Part shown: piece by piece, positions 36,850 through 46,300 of the stretch | Layout: the number at the start of each line of letters is the position of its first letter | Position numbering within the stretch: the stretch's first letter is position 1 | Origin: Deltaproteobacteria bacterium | GTDB lineage: Bacteria > Desulfobacterota > Syntrophorhabdia > Syntrophorhabdales > Syntrophorhabdaceae | DNA: 64,000 bases | Reading direction: 5' to 3' | Assembly (NCBI GenBank): GCA_029777945.1 | Contig: JAKORG010000004.1 | Span: forward strand, 1 to 64,000 | Translations under genes and position numbers: made by a program | Notes under the pieces: model-generated | What the model was told of the DNA's origin: nothing | Seen by the model: only the letters and a program-made list of their open reading frames with translations | Database searches by the model: none

Positions 36850-36942
36850 ATGGGAAGTGTTTTAAAGTGGCGGAGAAAAAAAATTAGAAAACACAAATAT
36901 AAAAAACTTAGAAGAAGAACAAGATACCAGAGAAGAAAATAA
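36850..36942 (+). CDS. Small basic AURKAIP1/COX24-domain protein (30 residues)
   Basis: ATG 36850 follows AAGGAG by 7 bp and encodes a 30-residue, very basic peptide beginning MGSVLKWRRKKIRKHKYKK and ending in RYQRRK. The K-W-R-R-K-K-x-R-K-H-K-Y-K-K pattern is that of bacterial AURKAIP1/COX24-domain proteins, related to the mitochondrial small-subunit ribosomal protein mS38. It is probably a ribosome-associated peptide. It lies alone upstream of the phosphofructokinase gene and is easily missed because of its size. Confidence 0.75.
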   Translation: MGSVLKWRRKKIRKHKYKKLRRRTRYQRRK

Positions 36943-36971
36943 AAAAGTAAGTTTTGAAGAGAGGGGTTATT

Positions 36972-38222
36972 ATGAACAAAGGTCTTATAGGAATTGTGGT
37001 AGGAGGAGGGCCAGCCCCTGGCATTAACGGTGTAATAAGCTCGGCTGCTATTGAGGCCATAAACCATGGCAAAAAAGTAGTAGGAATTGTAGGTGGTTTT
37101 AAGCCTCTTCTTGAAGGGGATACAAAAAGCGTCCTTCCCCTTACCATAGACCTTGTCTCCCGTCTCCATACAACAGGCGGTTCAATACTCAGAACATCCC
37201 GGGACGCACCTAATTATGTAAAAAAGAATTTTAAGACCTTGATGGCAACACTCAAAAAGATAGGCATAACAGACCTAATAACAATTGGGGGTGAAGGCAC
37301 CCTCTTTATGGCAAAGTGGATAGAACAGGAGGCAAGGGGTGCGATAAACGTTGTCCACACTCCAAAAACAATAGACAATGATATTCCGTTGCCAGGTGGT
37401 TTTTCTACATTTGGTTACCAAACAGCAAGGCATGTAGGCGTAGAAATAGTAAAAAATATTATGGAAGATTCAAGGACCATGGGTAGATGGTATTTTATAA
37501 CCACAATGGGTCGCTATACAGGTCATCTCGCTTTGGGTATTGGAAAGGCAGCAGGGGCAACGATTACCTTGATCCCTGAAGAATTTATGGAAAAAAGATT
37601 ATCTTTTAAAAAGGCTGCCGATATTTTGACAGGCTCTATAATAAAGAGATTGTCCATGGGCCGGGACCATGGCGTTGCCATTATAGCAGAAGGCATAGCA
37701 GAGAAATTTGACATAGATGAATTGGGTAGATACGAAGACCTTGAGACAAACGAAAAGGGTGGTATTAGATTGTCCGATATACTTTTAGGAAGGGTGCTTA
37801 AAAATTTTGTTATAGAAACACTGAGGTCCTTTGGTATTAATGTCACCATTGTTGATAAAAATATAGGTTATGAATTGAGGGCAGCAGAGCCCATACCTTT
37901 TGACATCGAATACACGAGAAATTTAGGTTACGGTGCCATCCATTTTCTTTTAAGGGGTGGAACAGGTGCAGTAATTGCATTTTATGAAGGAAATATAAGA
38001 CCCATTCCTTTTGTAGAGTTATTCGATTATAACACGGGCAAGGCAAAGGTGAGATATGTGGATATGACATCTAAGTCTTATGAGGTAGCTAGAAATTATA
38101 TGATAAGGCTTGAAAAGGAAGACTTTGAACCGGAAAGATTAAAAGAGATTGCCCGAGTAACAAACCTTTCACCAAAGGCATTTAAAGAGAGGTTTTATTA
38201 TCTCTTTGAATCAAAGGAATAG
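36972..38222 (+). CDS. 6-phosphofructokinase
   Basis: 416 residues from the ATG at 36972, which has GAGAGGGG just upstream; the in-frame TTG at 36954 is less likely. Motifs: GIVVGGGPAPGINGVI (phosphoryl-donor loop), GGSILRTSRDAPNYV, TIGGEGTLFMA, HTPKTIDNDI with the catalytic Asp, and TMGRYTGHLALG. Donor-specificity positions are mixed: Gly in G-G-E-G-T (ATP type) but Lys in P-K-T-I-D-N-D (found in PPi enzymes and in long ATP enzymes such as plant PFK). ATP use is my preference, with PPi not excluded. It performs the committed step of glycolysis in the cytoplasm. Confidence 0.85.
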   Translation: MNKGLIGIVVGGGPAPGINGVISSAAIEAINHGKKVVGIVGGFKPLLEGDTKSVLPLTIDLVSRLHTTGGSILRTSRDAPNYVKKNFKTLMATLKKIGITDLITIGGEGTLFMAKWIEQEARGAINVVHTPKTIDNDIPLPGGFSTFGYQTARHVGVEIVKNIMEDSRTMGRWYFITTMGRYTGHLALGIGKAAGATITLIPEEFMEKRLSFKKAADILTGSIIKRLSMGRDHGVAIIAEGIAEKFDIDELGRYEDLETNEKGGIRLSDILLGRVLKNFVIETLRSFGINVTIVDKNIGYELRAAEPIPFDIEYTRNLGYGAIHFLLRGGTGAVIAFYEGNIRPIPFVELFDYNTGKAKVRYVDMTSKSYEVARNYMIRLEKEDFEPERLKEIARVTNLSPKAFKERFYYLFESKE

Positions 38223-38225
38223 TTT

Positions 38226-39542
38226 TTACTGACCATCGTCCGTTCTTCCATGTCTTTCAAATGGGATAAAAAGGATTTTTATCCTTTTTTTATCAATGCC
38301 TAATATGCCGGAGAGTAATTCAAAACCTATTCCATCTAAATCTTTTTTAATTTCCAGTAAAAAGGCAAAGCGTGTTTTCCATGTATTTTCGGTTTCCTCT
38401 TTAGTGAATAGACCGTATAAAAGATTGTTTGTGACTTTATCACCTGTTTTTTTTCTTTGAAAAAGGGTAATGAGTGGTTTTAAAATTATATCTATCCCTT
38501 CGTGTCTAAAGGGCAGTATTGAAGGAAAATAGAAATTGTGATCATCGCCAGTGTTTCTATATTCAAAAAAAGGCCATATATTTAAAAAAGTGGCTTTTTC
38601 TTCTTCCATATATCGGTTTAATATAAAATAAGACCTGTTAATATATTTTCTTTCACCTAAAAACCACTCAGAATCTCTATATATGGGCCATAGTATTGAA
38701 TACTTCACATCTTTTTCATTTTTTTCATAGTTAAATAAAGGGAAAAAGCCAAATCCTTCTCTATCCTCACCTTCTATTTTTTTGAATATTGGCCATATTA
38801 TGTCTGTTTGGGTTTTATATTCTGTTTTACTTATCGTATATAATGGCCACATAATGGATTTAAACTTGCTTTTTTTCGATTCAGCATCCATGTAAAAAGG
38901 TAATGCATAGAATGAACGGAAAGGGTCATCGGTATTTAGACCCCGCTCGATTTTAAAAAACACAGGCCACAGAAAAAACCCCGAATTACTGACACCTTCT
39001 ATCTCTCTAAACCCGAATACAGGCCAGAACTTCATGCCCTTTTCTTTGCCGGAGTAGATAGTAAAAAATGGCCAAAGGATATTTGTTTTTTTTGCGTCTT
39101 TTATCTCTGAATAACTGTATAAAGGCCACAGAAAAAACCCCATTTCATCTTTATTGAATCTGTCATAGAGCTTTCCGTATACAGGAAACATACCGAAGTA
39201 GCTACCTTTTTTTGATTCTCCCCAGAAAAAAGGAAAAAAAGCGGTATTTCCAGTATCATCTCCACTTTTTCTTACATAAAATGGAATAAAATAGGACATG
39301 TCCTTTGTGCTTTTGCCTAAAGGAAAAAGATATCTGTATATACCCTCTTCTTTAGAATCATAGGAAAATAGGATGGGTCTAACCGCTACAGTAGTTTTTC
39401 CTTCATCCTTTTTATAGGAAAAAAGTGGGCCTATGAAGTTTTTTTCTCCATCGAGTTCCCATAACAAAGGCCAGAGCGACCAGGCAACAGATGGAATAGA
39501 AAAAGCTATAATAAATATGGTGATTAATAATATCCGTCTCAA
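38226..39542 (-). CDS. Secreted Trp-Pro repeat protein at the end of the mla operon
   Basis: 438 residues with a signal peptide (MRRILLITIFIIAFSIPSVAWS). The mature chain is built from about a dozen loosely repeated units of 25-35 residues centred on an aromatic-(L/F/I)-W-P-(hydrophobic)-(F/Y) core: for example GFFLWPLYSY, NILWPFFTIY, KFWPVFGF, GFFLWPVFFK, SIMWPLYTI, DIIWPIFKK and SILWPIYRD. This alternation suggests short beta-strand pairs, perhaps a surface- or outer-membrane-associated barrel. I do not recognise a named family. The stop-start overlap with mlaD links it to lipid transport; MlaA and MlaC genes are absent, so it could replace an outer-membrane component. That role is inference. 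Confidence 0.7.
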   Translation of the reverse strand: MRRILLITIFIIAFSIPSVAWSLWPLLWELDGEKNFIGPLFSYKKDEGKTTVAVRPILFSYDSKEEGIYRYLFPLGKSTKDMSYFIPFYVRKSGDDTGNTAFFPFFWGESKKGSYFGMFPVYGKLYDRFNKDEMGFFLWPLYSYSEIKDAKKTNILWPFFTIYSGKEKGMKFWPVFGFREIEGVSNSGFFLWPVFFKIERGLNTDDPFRSFYALPFYMDAESKKSKFKSIMWPLYTISKTEYKTQTDIIWPIFKKIEGEDREGFGFFPLFNYEKNEKDVKYSILWPIYRDSEWFLGERKYINRSYFILNRYMEEEKATFLNIWPFFEYRNTGDDHNFYFPSILPFRHEGIDIILKPLITLFQRKKTGDKVTNNLLYGLFTKEETENTWKTRFAFLLEIKKDLDGIGFELLSGILGIDKKRIKILFIPFERHGRTDDGQ

Positions 39543-40543
39543 AATATAAAACTGAAAATAGTTCCAAGTATTGAAATAGGTGTCATCTCCGATAGACCAT
39601 CAGCGCCCTTCTGAAGCTTTTTCATAGCCTTTTCTGTCTCTATATAAAGACTTTCGTCCTTTGCAAGCTTTCCTAATGTTCCATCTCCTTTTTTAATACC
39701 ATCTGTGAGGTCTTTTAAATTCTTCACCGTATCTTTTGCATCGTTGTAGAGGGAATCATCCTTTACAAGCTTTCCCAACAAACCCTTTCCCTCTTCAATA
39801 TCCTTTGAAATTGACTTTAATGCACCCATGGTTTCCTTTGCATCCATATAAAGTCTGTCATCCTTAACGAGCATGCCCAGTGAACCTTTGCCTGCCTCCA
39901 CATCATTAACTATTTTTTTTAAACCCTTTAATGTGTCATCTGCATTGGTTATCATACTGTTTATGCTTTGTTTGTTTTCTTTGATTATATCTTTAAATTC
40001 CACTGTTATGGTCTGAATATTTTCGATACTTTTTTTGATACTTGTTTTTTCTTTATCACCTAACAATCCTTGAAACTCTCCTATGGTATTGCCGAATTTT
40101 TTTGCTGCCGTGCTTACCTCTGAAAACATTTCATCAAAATCAGGGGCGGCTTTCACATTTTTTATCATCTCTCCCTTTGCCAGTATCTTTTTATCATTAC
40201 CGGGGATGATTTCAAGGTATTTATCACCGAGGACACCTTGGGTTTTAATGGCTATGGTGCTGTCTGAAGGTATCTGGACCCCTTCTTTAATGATTAAAGT
40301 AACAAGGGCTTTAAAATTATCGAGTTTTACTTTTTTTACCCTCCCTATTTCAACACCTGCTATTAAAACAGGAGATTTTGGATCAATACCGTTTGCATTT
40401 TCAAGATAAACCTGAAGTTCATAGCCCTTTTCGCTTAAAATACCAAATTTAGAAATCTTGAATGACATATAAAAGAGTATTATAAAACCGATTAAAACAA
40501 CTATGCCCACTTTTAATTCAGGTGAGAGTCTATTTATTTTCAT
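39539..40543 (-). CDS. mlaD: MlaD-family MCE-domain substrate-binding protein
   Basis: 334 residues: one N-terminal membrane helix (~14-29), a single MCE domain (~37-115: YELQVYLENANGIDPKSPVLI, IAIKTQGVLGDKYLEII), then a long helical C-terminal part. That part contains three related units around GKGSLGMLVKDDRLYMDAK, GKGLLGKLVKDDSLYNDAK and GDGTLGKLAKDESLYIETE, spaced ~38-40 residues, a repeat common in longer Mla/Mce proteins. It would form the periplasmic hexameric lipid tunnel on the MlaFE transporter. Overlaps of 4 bp with mlaF upstream and with the downstream repeat protein indicate one transcript. Confidence 0.88.
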   Translation of the reverse strand: MKINRLSPELKVGIVVLIGFIILFYMSFKISKFGILSEKGYELQVYLENANGIDPKSPVLIAGVEIGRVKKVKLDNFKALVTLIIKEGVQIPSDSTIAIKTQGVLGDKYLEIIPGNDKKILAKGEMIKNVKAAPDFDEMFSEVSTAAKKFGNTIGEFQGLLGDKEKTSIKKSIENIQTITVEFKDIIKENKQSINSMITNADDTLKGLKKIVNDVEAGKGSLGMLVKDDRLYMDAKETMGALKSISKDIEEGKGLLGKLVKDDSLYNDAKDTVKNLKDLTDGIKKGDGTLGKLAKDESLYIETEKAMKKLQKGADGLSEMTPISILGTIFSFIF

Positions 40544-41307
40544 AAAACACCTCCTACAAATCCTGGAATACCTGTTGCTTTTAAAAATTCTTTTACCTCT
40601 TCATTTTCGCTTTTTTTCACATTCTCTGGAGTCCCGTATTCTATAATCTTTCCGTTATAGAGCATGGCAACCTTATGGGCTATTCTAAACATACCGAGTA
40701 TATCATGGCTTATAATAACGTATGTTTTTTTAAATCTTTCCTGGGTCTCTTTAATTAAATCGAGTATGGTAAGGGATATTATTGGGTCAAGGGCGCTTGT
40801 TGGCTCATCAAAAAGTATGATATCAGGATCGTTTATCAATGCCCTGGCCAATCCTACCCTTTTTTTCATGCCCCCTGATAGTTCAGAAGGCATTTTATAG
40901 CCAAATCCTGAAAGACCGACATTTTTTAATTTTTCTTCTGCTAGCCTGATTATTTCTTTTTCTGGAAGTTTTGTGTGTTCCCTCAGTGGAAAGGCCACAT
41001 TATCTATCACATTCATGGAATCAAAAAGGGCTGCTTCCTGAAAAAGCATACCGAATTTTTTTCTCACTTCGTTTAGTTCTCTCTCTTTTAGTTTTGTTAT
41101 GTCCACACCGTCTATCCATATCTCCCCCATATCTGGTTTAAGTAAACTAATAAGGTGTTTCATAAGCACACTTTTACCACCACCACTTTTGCCTATGATA
41201 ACGGTAATCTCCCCATGCTTTATCTCAAGGTTTATACCATTGAGCACATTCTGGCTGCCGAAATTTTTATATAGGTCAACGATCTTTATTGCTGTATCTT
41301 TGTCCAT
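40540..41307 (-). CDS. mlaF: MlaF-type ABC ATPase (phospholipid transport)
   Basis: 255 residues. Walker A is the Mla-type GKSGGGKSVLMKHL, the Q-loop LFQEAALFDSM, the signature ELSGGMKKRVGLARAL, Walker B DIILFDEPTSALDP and the switch His VIISHDILG. The S-G-G-M-K-K-R signature is characteristic of MlaF. With MlaE and MlaD it moves phospholipids between inner and outer membranes. It lies 12 bp after mlaE and overlaps mlaD by 4 bp. Confidence 0.93.
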   Translation of the reverse strand: MDKDTAIKIVDLYKNFGSQNVLNGINLEIKHGEITVIIGKSGGGKSVLMKHLISLLKPDMGEIWIDGVDITKLKERELNEVRKKFGMLFQEAALFDSMNVIDNVAFPLREHTKLPEKEIIRLAEEKLKNVGLSGFGYKMPSELSGGMKKRVGLARALINDPDIILFDEPTSALDPIISLTILDLIKETQERFKKTYVIISHDILGMFRIAHKVAMLYNGKIIEYGTPENVKKSENEEVKEFLKATGIPGFVGGVL

Positions 41308-41319
41308 AATTATTAGAAA

Positions 41320-42096
41320 CTAAAACATCAGCGAAGTAAGTATATAATCGGCAACAAGAATAGAAACACTGGCTATAACCACAGATTCTGTTGTTGATCT
41401 TCCAACACCTTCAGCACCACCGGCTGTATAAAATCCCTTATAACATGCCACAACACTTAGAATTATACCAAAGCACGCTGACTTAATAAGTCCATCGTAT
41501 ATATCTTCTAAGTCAACATATTTAATCATTTTATTTATAAATGCCCCCTCGTTTATCCCGAGTAGCTTGACCCCTACGAGCCAGCCACCTACAATTCCCA
41601 CAAAATCAGAGATAATGGTAAGCACAGGCAACATAAAAAAAGAGGCTATTACCCTTGGCGTCACAAGATACTTAATGGGGTTTAAGGCCATAACGATTAA
41701 GGCATCTATCTGTTCTGTAACCCTCATTGTTCCTAATTCTGCAGCTATTGCAGAACCTGCCCTGCCTGTCACCATGAGACTTGTAAGCACAGGACCTAAC
41801 TCTCTTGTCATGCTAAGTGCTACAGTTGCGCCTACAAGCCCTTCTGCCCCGAATTTTCTAAATCCATAGTATGTCTGGATGGCAAGGACCATACCTGTAA
41901 ATGTTCCTGTGATAAGGACAACGCCAAGGGATTTTACACCAATAAACTCCATCTGTTTAAATATGTAGTTGAGTTTCCAGGGCCTTCTAAAGGCATAGAA
42001 TATGCTACTAAAAAACATAAGTGCCATGCCACCCAACTGTCTTAATACGCTTGTTGCCGGGTGATAAATCCTGTCAAGACTAAAAAGGTTAATCAA
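41320..42096 (-). CDS. mlaE: MlaE-family ABC permease (phospholipid transport)
   Basis: 258 residues, five or six membrane segments. The family signature is clear: VVLITGTFTGMVLAIQTYYG, then LGPVLTSLMVTGRAGSAIAAE, LGTMRVTEQIDALIVMALNP and YLVTPRVIASF. A C-terminal AEGVGRSTTESVV motif completes it. It is the inner-membrane core on which MlaF and MlaD assemble. It overlaps alr by 8 bp at its start, so peptidoglycan, tetrapyrrole and lipid-transport genes share a transcript. Confidence 0.93.
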   Translation of the reverse strand: MINLFSLDRIYHPATSVLRQLGGMALMFFSSIFYAFRRPWKLNYIFKQMEFIGVKSLGVVLITGTFTGMVLAIQTYYGFRKFGAEGLVGATVALSMTRELGPVLTSLMVTGRAGSAIAAELGTMRVTEQIDALIVMALNPIKYLVTPRVIASFFMLPVLTIISDFVGIVGGWLVGVKLLGINEGAFINKMIKYVDLEDIYDGLIKSACFGIILSVVACYKGFYTAGGAEGVGRSTTESVVIASVSILVADYILTSLMF

Positions 42097-43219
42097 TATA
42101 ACACCTCTTTATTTTTTTTGATAATCTGCACAAAACTTCATAGGGTATTGTTCCCTCAAGCCCTGCTATCTCATCAGCCGTTATGGAATCATTGGCTCCA
42201 TATCCCATAAGCACAACCTCATCTCCCACCTTTACATCCGGGCAGTCGGTGATGTCTATTAAAATCCAGTCCATACAGACCCTTCCTACAATACAACATC
42301 TTTTATCATTAATCAATACATTACCTTTATTGGAAAGGGCCCTTGGGTATCCATCGGAATAACCTAAAGGCACATATGCTATCCTCGTTTTTCTTTGGGT
42401 TAAAAAGGTCCTTCCATAACTTAAAAAATTTTTTTCAGAAAAGTCTCTGATTAAGGCAATCTTTGAGGTCAACTGCATTGCCTGTTTTAATTTAACTTTG
42501 TTCTTTAAAGACGTATCTGGATAAGAACCGTAGAGGCTTATGCCAAGCCTTACCATATTAAAATGGGCCTCAGGATAATTTATAATTCCACCGCTATTGG
42601 CCATGTGGATATAAATCGGTTCTATTTTATTATGTTTTAAAAATTCGAGGACGTCTTTGAATTTTTTTATCTGATTTAATCCGTATTCATCCCTTGTTTC
42701 AGAAGCTGAAAAATGGGTCATAACACCTTCTATGTGGATATTATCTATATTTTTCAACGTTTCTATAATATATTGTCCCTCATGGGGCATAAAACCCAGT
42801 CTTCCCATACCTGTATCAAACTTAATATGGATTTTAAGAGGTGTTTTAAATTTGTCATGTCCATCTGCAATCCTTTTTAATGTATATGGGTCGTATACAA
42901 CGGGTGTGAGATTATATTCGAGAAATGACATGGGGTCATCCCATGGTAATATGCCGCTCATTATAAGAAGTGGAGTTTGAATACCGTTTTTCCTCAGATT
43001 TACAGCCTCATCCACAGTAGCCACACCAAAGTACTCAACACCAATTGAGTTTAGTCTTTGTGCGACCCTTACTGCGCCATGACCGTATGCATCGGCCTTT
43101 ATTACACAGAGTATTTTTACATGTTCCGGTAGTAATGATTTAATTGCCCTGTAGTTATATTCGAGGAAACCGAGATTTATATAAAGGACGGCCCTTTGGG
43201 AATTTTCTATCTTATCCAT
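42089..43219 (-). CDS. alr: Alanine racemase
   Basis: 376 residues. The PLP lysine lies in CVIKADAYGHGAV (~36-48), the fold-type III barrel continues with VEYFGVATVDEAVNLRKNGI, FDTGMGRLGF, IEGVMTHFSASE and VRLGISLYGSYP, and the C-terminal beta domain brings the catalytic Tyr (YVPLGYSDGYPRALS) and RVCMDWILID. It converts L-alanine to D-alanine for peptidoglycan in the cytoplasm. Both ends overlap neighbouring genes (hemL by 8 bp, mlaE by 8 bp). Confidence 0.95.
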   Translation of the reverse strand: MDKIENSQRAVLYINLGFLEYNYRAIKSLLPEHVKILCVIKADAYGHGAVRVAQRLNSIGVEYFGVATVDEAVNLRKNGIQTPLLIMSGILPWDDPMSFLEYNLTPVVYDPYTLKRIADGHDKFKTPLKIHIKFDTGMGRLGFMPHEGQYIIETLKNIDNIHIEGVMTHFSASETRDEYGLNQIKKFKDVLEFLKHNKIEPIYIHMANSGGIINYPEAHFNMVRLGISLYGSYPDTSLKNKVKLKQAMQLTSKIALIRDFSEKNFLSYGRTFLTQRKTRIAYVPLGYSDGYPRALSNKGNVLINDKRCCIVGRVCMDWILIDITDCPDVKVGDEVVLMGYGANDSITADEIAGLEGTIPYEVLCRLSKKIKRCYID

Positions 43220-44504
43220 GGCTTAATCTTTTAAATACCTTTTTAAATGCATCTATGGTCTTTATAAGTTCATCTTCTTTATGGTTTAGGCTTAAAAAGG
43301 ATGCCTCAAATGGACTTGGGGCAAAAAAAATACCTTCTTCTAACATGAGCTTAAAAAACCGTTCGTATAATTGTCTATCCGATTTTATTGCCCCTGCGTA
43401 ATTATGGATGTCTGTGTCTGCGAAGAAGCCTGTCCACATACCAGTTATTTTATTAATCCTATAAGGAATACCGTATGAATTTGCTAAATCTAAAATCTCT
43501 TTTTCAAGGGTTGTCGAGTATTCATACATCTGTTTATAGATGGATTGATTTTTTTTAAGGTAATCAAGGGTATATATACCTGCCCTCACGGCAACAGGAT
43601 TACCGGAAAGGGTGCCTGCCTGATACACATCACCTGTAGGTGCCAAAATGTCCATAATATCTTTTCTTCCACCAAAGGCACCTATGGGAAAACCACCGCC
43701 AATAATCTTACCAAGGCATGTTATATCGGGCTTTATGTTGTATATATGTTGGGCACCACCGTAGATAAGTCTAAAACCTGTTATCACTTCGTCAAATATA
43801 AGGAGAATCTCGTTTTCCCTGCACATACTCTCCAGATCTTTAAGAAATGTTTCTTCAGGCAAAATCACGCCCATATTCCCCATAACAGGTTCGATTATAA
43901 CACAGGCAATATTTTTATTATTTTTTATTATCCTATGCACGCTTTCAATACTATTGAAATCGGCTATATAGGTATGTTTTGCATAGTCGGCTATTATGCC
44001 TTTACTGTCTGGTATTCCGAATGTGACTAAACCTGAGCCTGCCTTTACAAGCAGGGCATCAACGTGCCCATGATAGCAACCTATGAATTTTATAATACCT
44101 TCCTTACCTGTATAACCCCTTGCAAGCCTTATGGCACTCATGGTTGCCTCTGTGCCTGAACTCGTTAACCGAACCATATCTATTGAAGGAAATGCCTCTA
44201 CTATCCTTTCTGCAAGCTCAATTTCGTATCTATGGCATGCACCAAAGCTCGTGCCAACTGATATAGCCTTACTTACCTCTTCTATCAACCCTGGATGGGC
44301 ATGTCCAAGGATGATTGCACCCCAGGACAAAACATAGTCAAGATATCTAAATCCGTCTTCGTCAACGAGGTATGCCCCATCCGCACTTTTTACATAAAAA
44401 GGGGTATTGTTTACTGATTTAAAGGCCCTTACAGGACTGTTTACCCCTCCTGGTATCACCTTTTTTGCCCTTTCGTATAGATGATTAGATTTTTCCCTAT
44501 TCAT
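43212..44504 (-). CDS. hemL: Glutamate-1-semialdehyde 2,1-aminomutase
   Basis: 430 residues, full length. Motifs: VIPGGVNSPVRAFKSV at the N-terminus, YVLSWGAIILGHAHP, TSSGTEATMSAIRLARG, CYHGHVDALLVKAGSG, IFDEVITGFRL and the PLP lysine in CLGKIIGGGFPIGAFGG, then PTGDVYQAGTLSGNPVA. It makes 5-aminolevulinate by the C5 pathway. The upstream AhbB-like gene suggests that heme is made through siroheme in this organism. Overlaps with both neighbours show operon organisation. Confidence 0.96.
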   Translation of the reverse strand: MNREKSNHLYERAKKVIPGGVNSPVRAFKSVNNTPFYVKSADGAYLVDEDGFRYLDYVLSWGAIILGHAHPGLIEEVSKAISVGTSFGACHRYEIELAERIVEAFPSIDMVRLTSSGTEATMSAIRLARGYTGKEGIIKFIGCYHGHVDALLVKAGSGLVTFGIPDSKGIIADYAKHTYIADFNSIESVHRIIKNNKNIACVIIEPVMGNMGVILPEETFLKDLESMCRENEILLIFDEVITGFRLIYGGAQHIYNIKPDITCLGKIIGGGFPIGAFGGRKDIMDILAPTGDVYQAGTLSGNPVAVRAGIYTLDYLKKNQSIYKQMYEYSTTLEKEILDLANSYGIPYRINKITGMWTGFFADTDIHNYAGAIKSDRQLYERFFKLMLEEGIFFAPSPFEASFLSLNHKEDELIKTIDAFKKVFKRLSHG

Positions 44505-44967
44505 TTGTTACCTTCACAGAAGTTTTTTTGAATTCCCTTTTACTGAAAAGGATCTTGAAATCATTTATACCTGTGTGTTTGGATATGCGGTCAACTATAT
44601 CAAAACATTCTTTTTTGCTTTTTCCGTGAATCATCGTATAAAGATTATATTTCCAGTAGCCACCTGTGTCCCTTTCATAACAATGGCTTACCTCTGGAAA
44701 CAATGACATTTTCTTTCCCATTTCATCAACATCTTTTTCATTAACGCTCCAGACCACCATGGCGTTATGTGTATAAGAGACATTTCTGTGATAAAGCACT
44801 GCCGCTACCCTTCTTATGGTGCCTGCCTTTATTAAGGCCTTCAACTTTTCTATTAAATCATCTGTGTCCATACACGAGTTTTTTGCCAGCTCATCGTATG
44901 GTACTATGGTCAGAGGAAAGTCTTCAGGTATTTTTTTTAAAAATTCTCTATCTGCTTTTTTATCCAT
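44497..44967 (-). CDS. ahbB: Siroheme decarboxylase subunit-like protein (AhbB, Lrp/AsnC fold)
   Basis: 156 residues from the ATG at 44967 (the in-frame TTG at 45003 adds 12 unlikely residues). An N-terminal helix-turn-helix-like segment (DFPLTIVPYDELAKNSCM, DTDDLIEKLKALIKAGTIRR) is followed by the heme-binding half VAAVLYHRNVSYTHNAMVVW, with His residues and SHCYERD, and then YWKYNLYTMIHGK. These are the marks of AhbA/AhbB, the paired Lrp-like enzymes that decarboxylate siroheme to didecarboxysiroheme. Only one partner is here; AhbA should be elsewhere. An Lrp regulator is the less likely alternative. Confidence 0.78.
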   Translation of the reverse strand: MDKKADREFLKKIPEDFPLTIVPYDELAKNSCMDTDDLIEKLKALIKAGTIRRVAAVLYHRNVSYTHNAMVVWSVNEKDVDEMGKKMSLFPEVSHCYERDTGGYWKYNLYTMIHGKSKKECFDIVDRISKHTGINDFKILFSKREFKKTSVKVTNE

Positions 44968-45116
44968 AGCCTCTATTTTACATACATGGGATGGCCTTTT
45001 CAAATGAAAACCAAATTTTTTAACCTAAAAAAGGAAATTCAAAAAATCCTTTACTTTGAGCCTTGTATATGTATATTCTTAACTTCGAGAAAGAAAGCTT
45101 GTTTTAGGAGTAGAAA

Positions 45117-46280
45117 ATGGTAAAGGCATCATCAAGAATTGAAAAGATTCCACCATATCTTTTTGCAAGGATTGATAAGAAAAAGGAAGAGGCAAGAAAA
45201 AAGGGTATTGATCTTATCGATTTTAGCATTGGAGACCCCGATATCCCTACGCCGGCTAATATTATTGAAAAAATGAAAGATGCCGTAGAGAACTCACGGA
45301 ATCATAGATACCCAAGTTATGAAGGTATGTATGCATTCAGAAAGGCTGTGGCAGATTGGTATAAAAAGCGGTTTTCTGTAAAGTTAGATCCTGACACAGA
45401 GGTAGTAACACTGATAGGTTCAAAAGAAGGCATAGCACATATGCCATGGGCATATGTGGATAGCGGTGATGTGGTGCTTGTTCCATCGCCAGGTTATCCT
45501 GTGTATAAAATATCTACACTTCTCGCAGGTGGTATACCCTTTATTATGCCTCTAAAAGAAGAGAATAACTTTCTTCCTGACCTCGATAGGATTCCGAAGG
45601 ATGTCTTTAAAAGGGCCAAACTCCTTTTTATCAACTATCCCAATAATCCCACCGGTGCCCACGGAGACGATGATTTTTTTAAAAAGGTCATCCATGTTGC
45701 AAAAGAATACGATATCCTTGTATGCCATGATGCAGCCTATAGTGAAATTGCATATGAAGGATATAAGCCTAAAAGCTTTCTCGAATTTGACCCGGAAAAG
45801 AAATATTCCATTGAATTCCATTCCCTTTCAAAAACCTATTGCATGACAGGATGGAGAATAGGTTTTGCAGTAGGCAACAGAGATGCCATATACAATCTTG
45901 GAAAATTAAAGACAAACATAGATTCCGGTGTATTCCAGGCAATCCAGCAAGCAGGGATAGAAGCACTAACTGGCGATCAGACGAGTCTTGAGGAATTGAA
46001 AAAGAGATTCCAGAAAAGAAGGGATATGGTAATAAATGGGCTTACATCACTGGGCATAAAGGTGCGAAAACCCCTTGCTACTTTTTATATATGGGCAAAA
46101 GTCCCTAAAAAATATACATCAGAAGAATTCTGTGAAAGGCTTATTGAAAAAACAGGTATTGTGGTAACACCAGGGAATGGTTTTGGGGAAGAAGGGGAAG
46201 GGTATTTCAGGATATCTCTCACAATAAATGAAAAAAAGATAAAAGAAGCAATGAAGAGGCTTGCATCCTTTAAGTTTTAG
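45117..46280 (+). CDS. dapL: LL-diaminopimelate aminotransferase-type class I aminotransferase
   Basis: 387 residues. [17 protein letters not shown] near residue 38, [46 protein letters not shown], the PLP lysine in [19 protein letters not shown], and [10 protein letters not shown] are typical of the DapL group. The enzyme converts tetrahydrodipicolinate directly to LL-diaminopimelate for lysine and peptidoglycan, using glutamate. A related aminotransferase of other specificity cannot be excluded without alignment. It is monocistronic and divergent from the ahbB operon across ~150 bp. Confidence 0.82.
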   Translation: MVKASSRIEKIPPYLFARIDKKKEEARKKGIDLIDFSIGDPDIPTPANIIEKMKDAVENSRNHRYPSYEGMYAFRKAVADWYKKRFSVKLDPDTEVVTLIGSKEGIAHMPWAYVDSGDVVLVPSPGYPVYKISTLLAGGIPFIMPLKEENNFLPDLDRIPKDVFKRAKLLFINYPNNPTGAHGDDDFFKKVIHVAKEYDILVCHDAAYSEIAYEGYKPKSFLEFDPEKKYSIEFHSLSKTYCMTGWRIGFAVGNRDAIYNLGKLKTNIDSGVFQAIQQAGIEALTGDQTSLEELKKRFQKRRDMVINGLTSLGIKVRKPLATFYIWAKVPKKYTSEEFCERLIEKTGIVVTPGNGFGEEGEGYFRISLTINEKKIKEAMKRLASFKF

Positions 46281-46300
46281 GCATTGGAATACTGTTAAGA

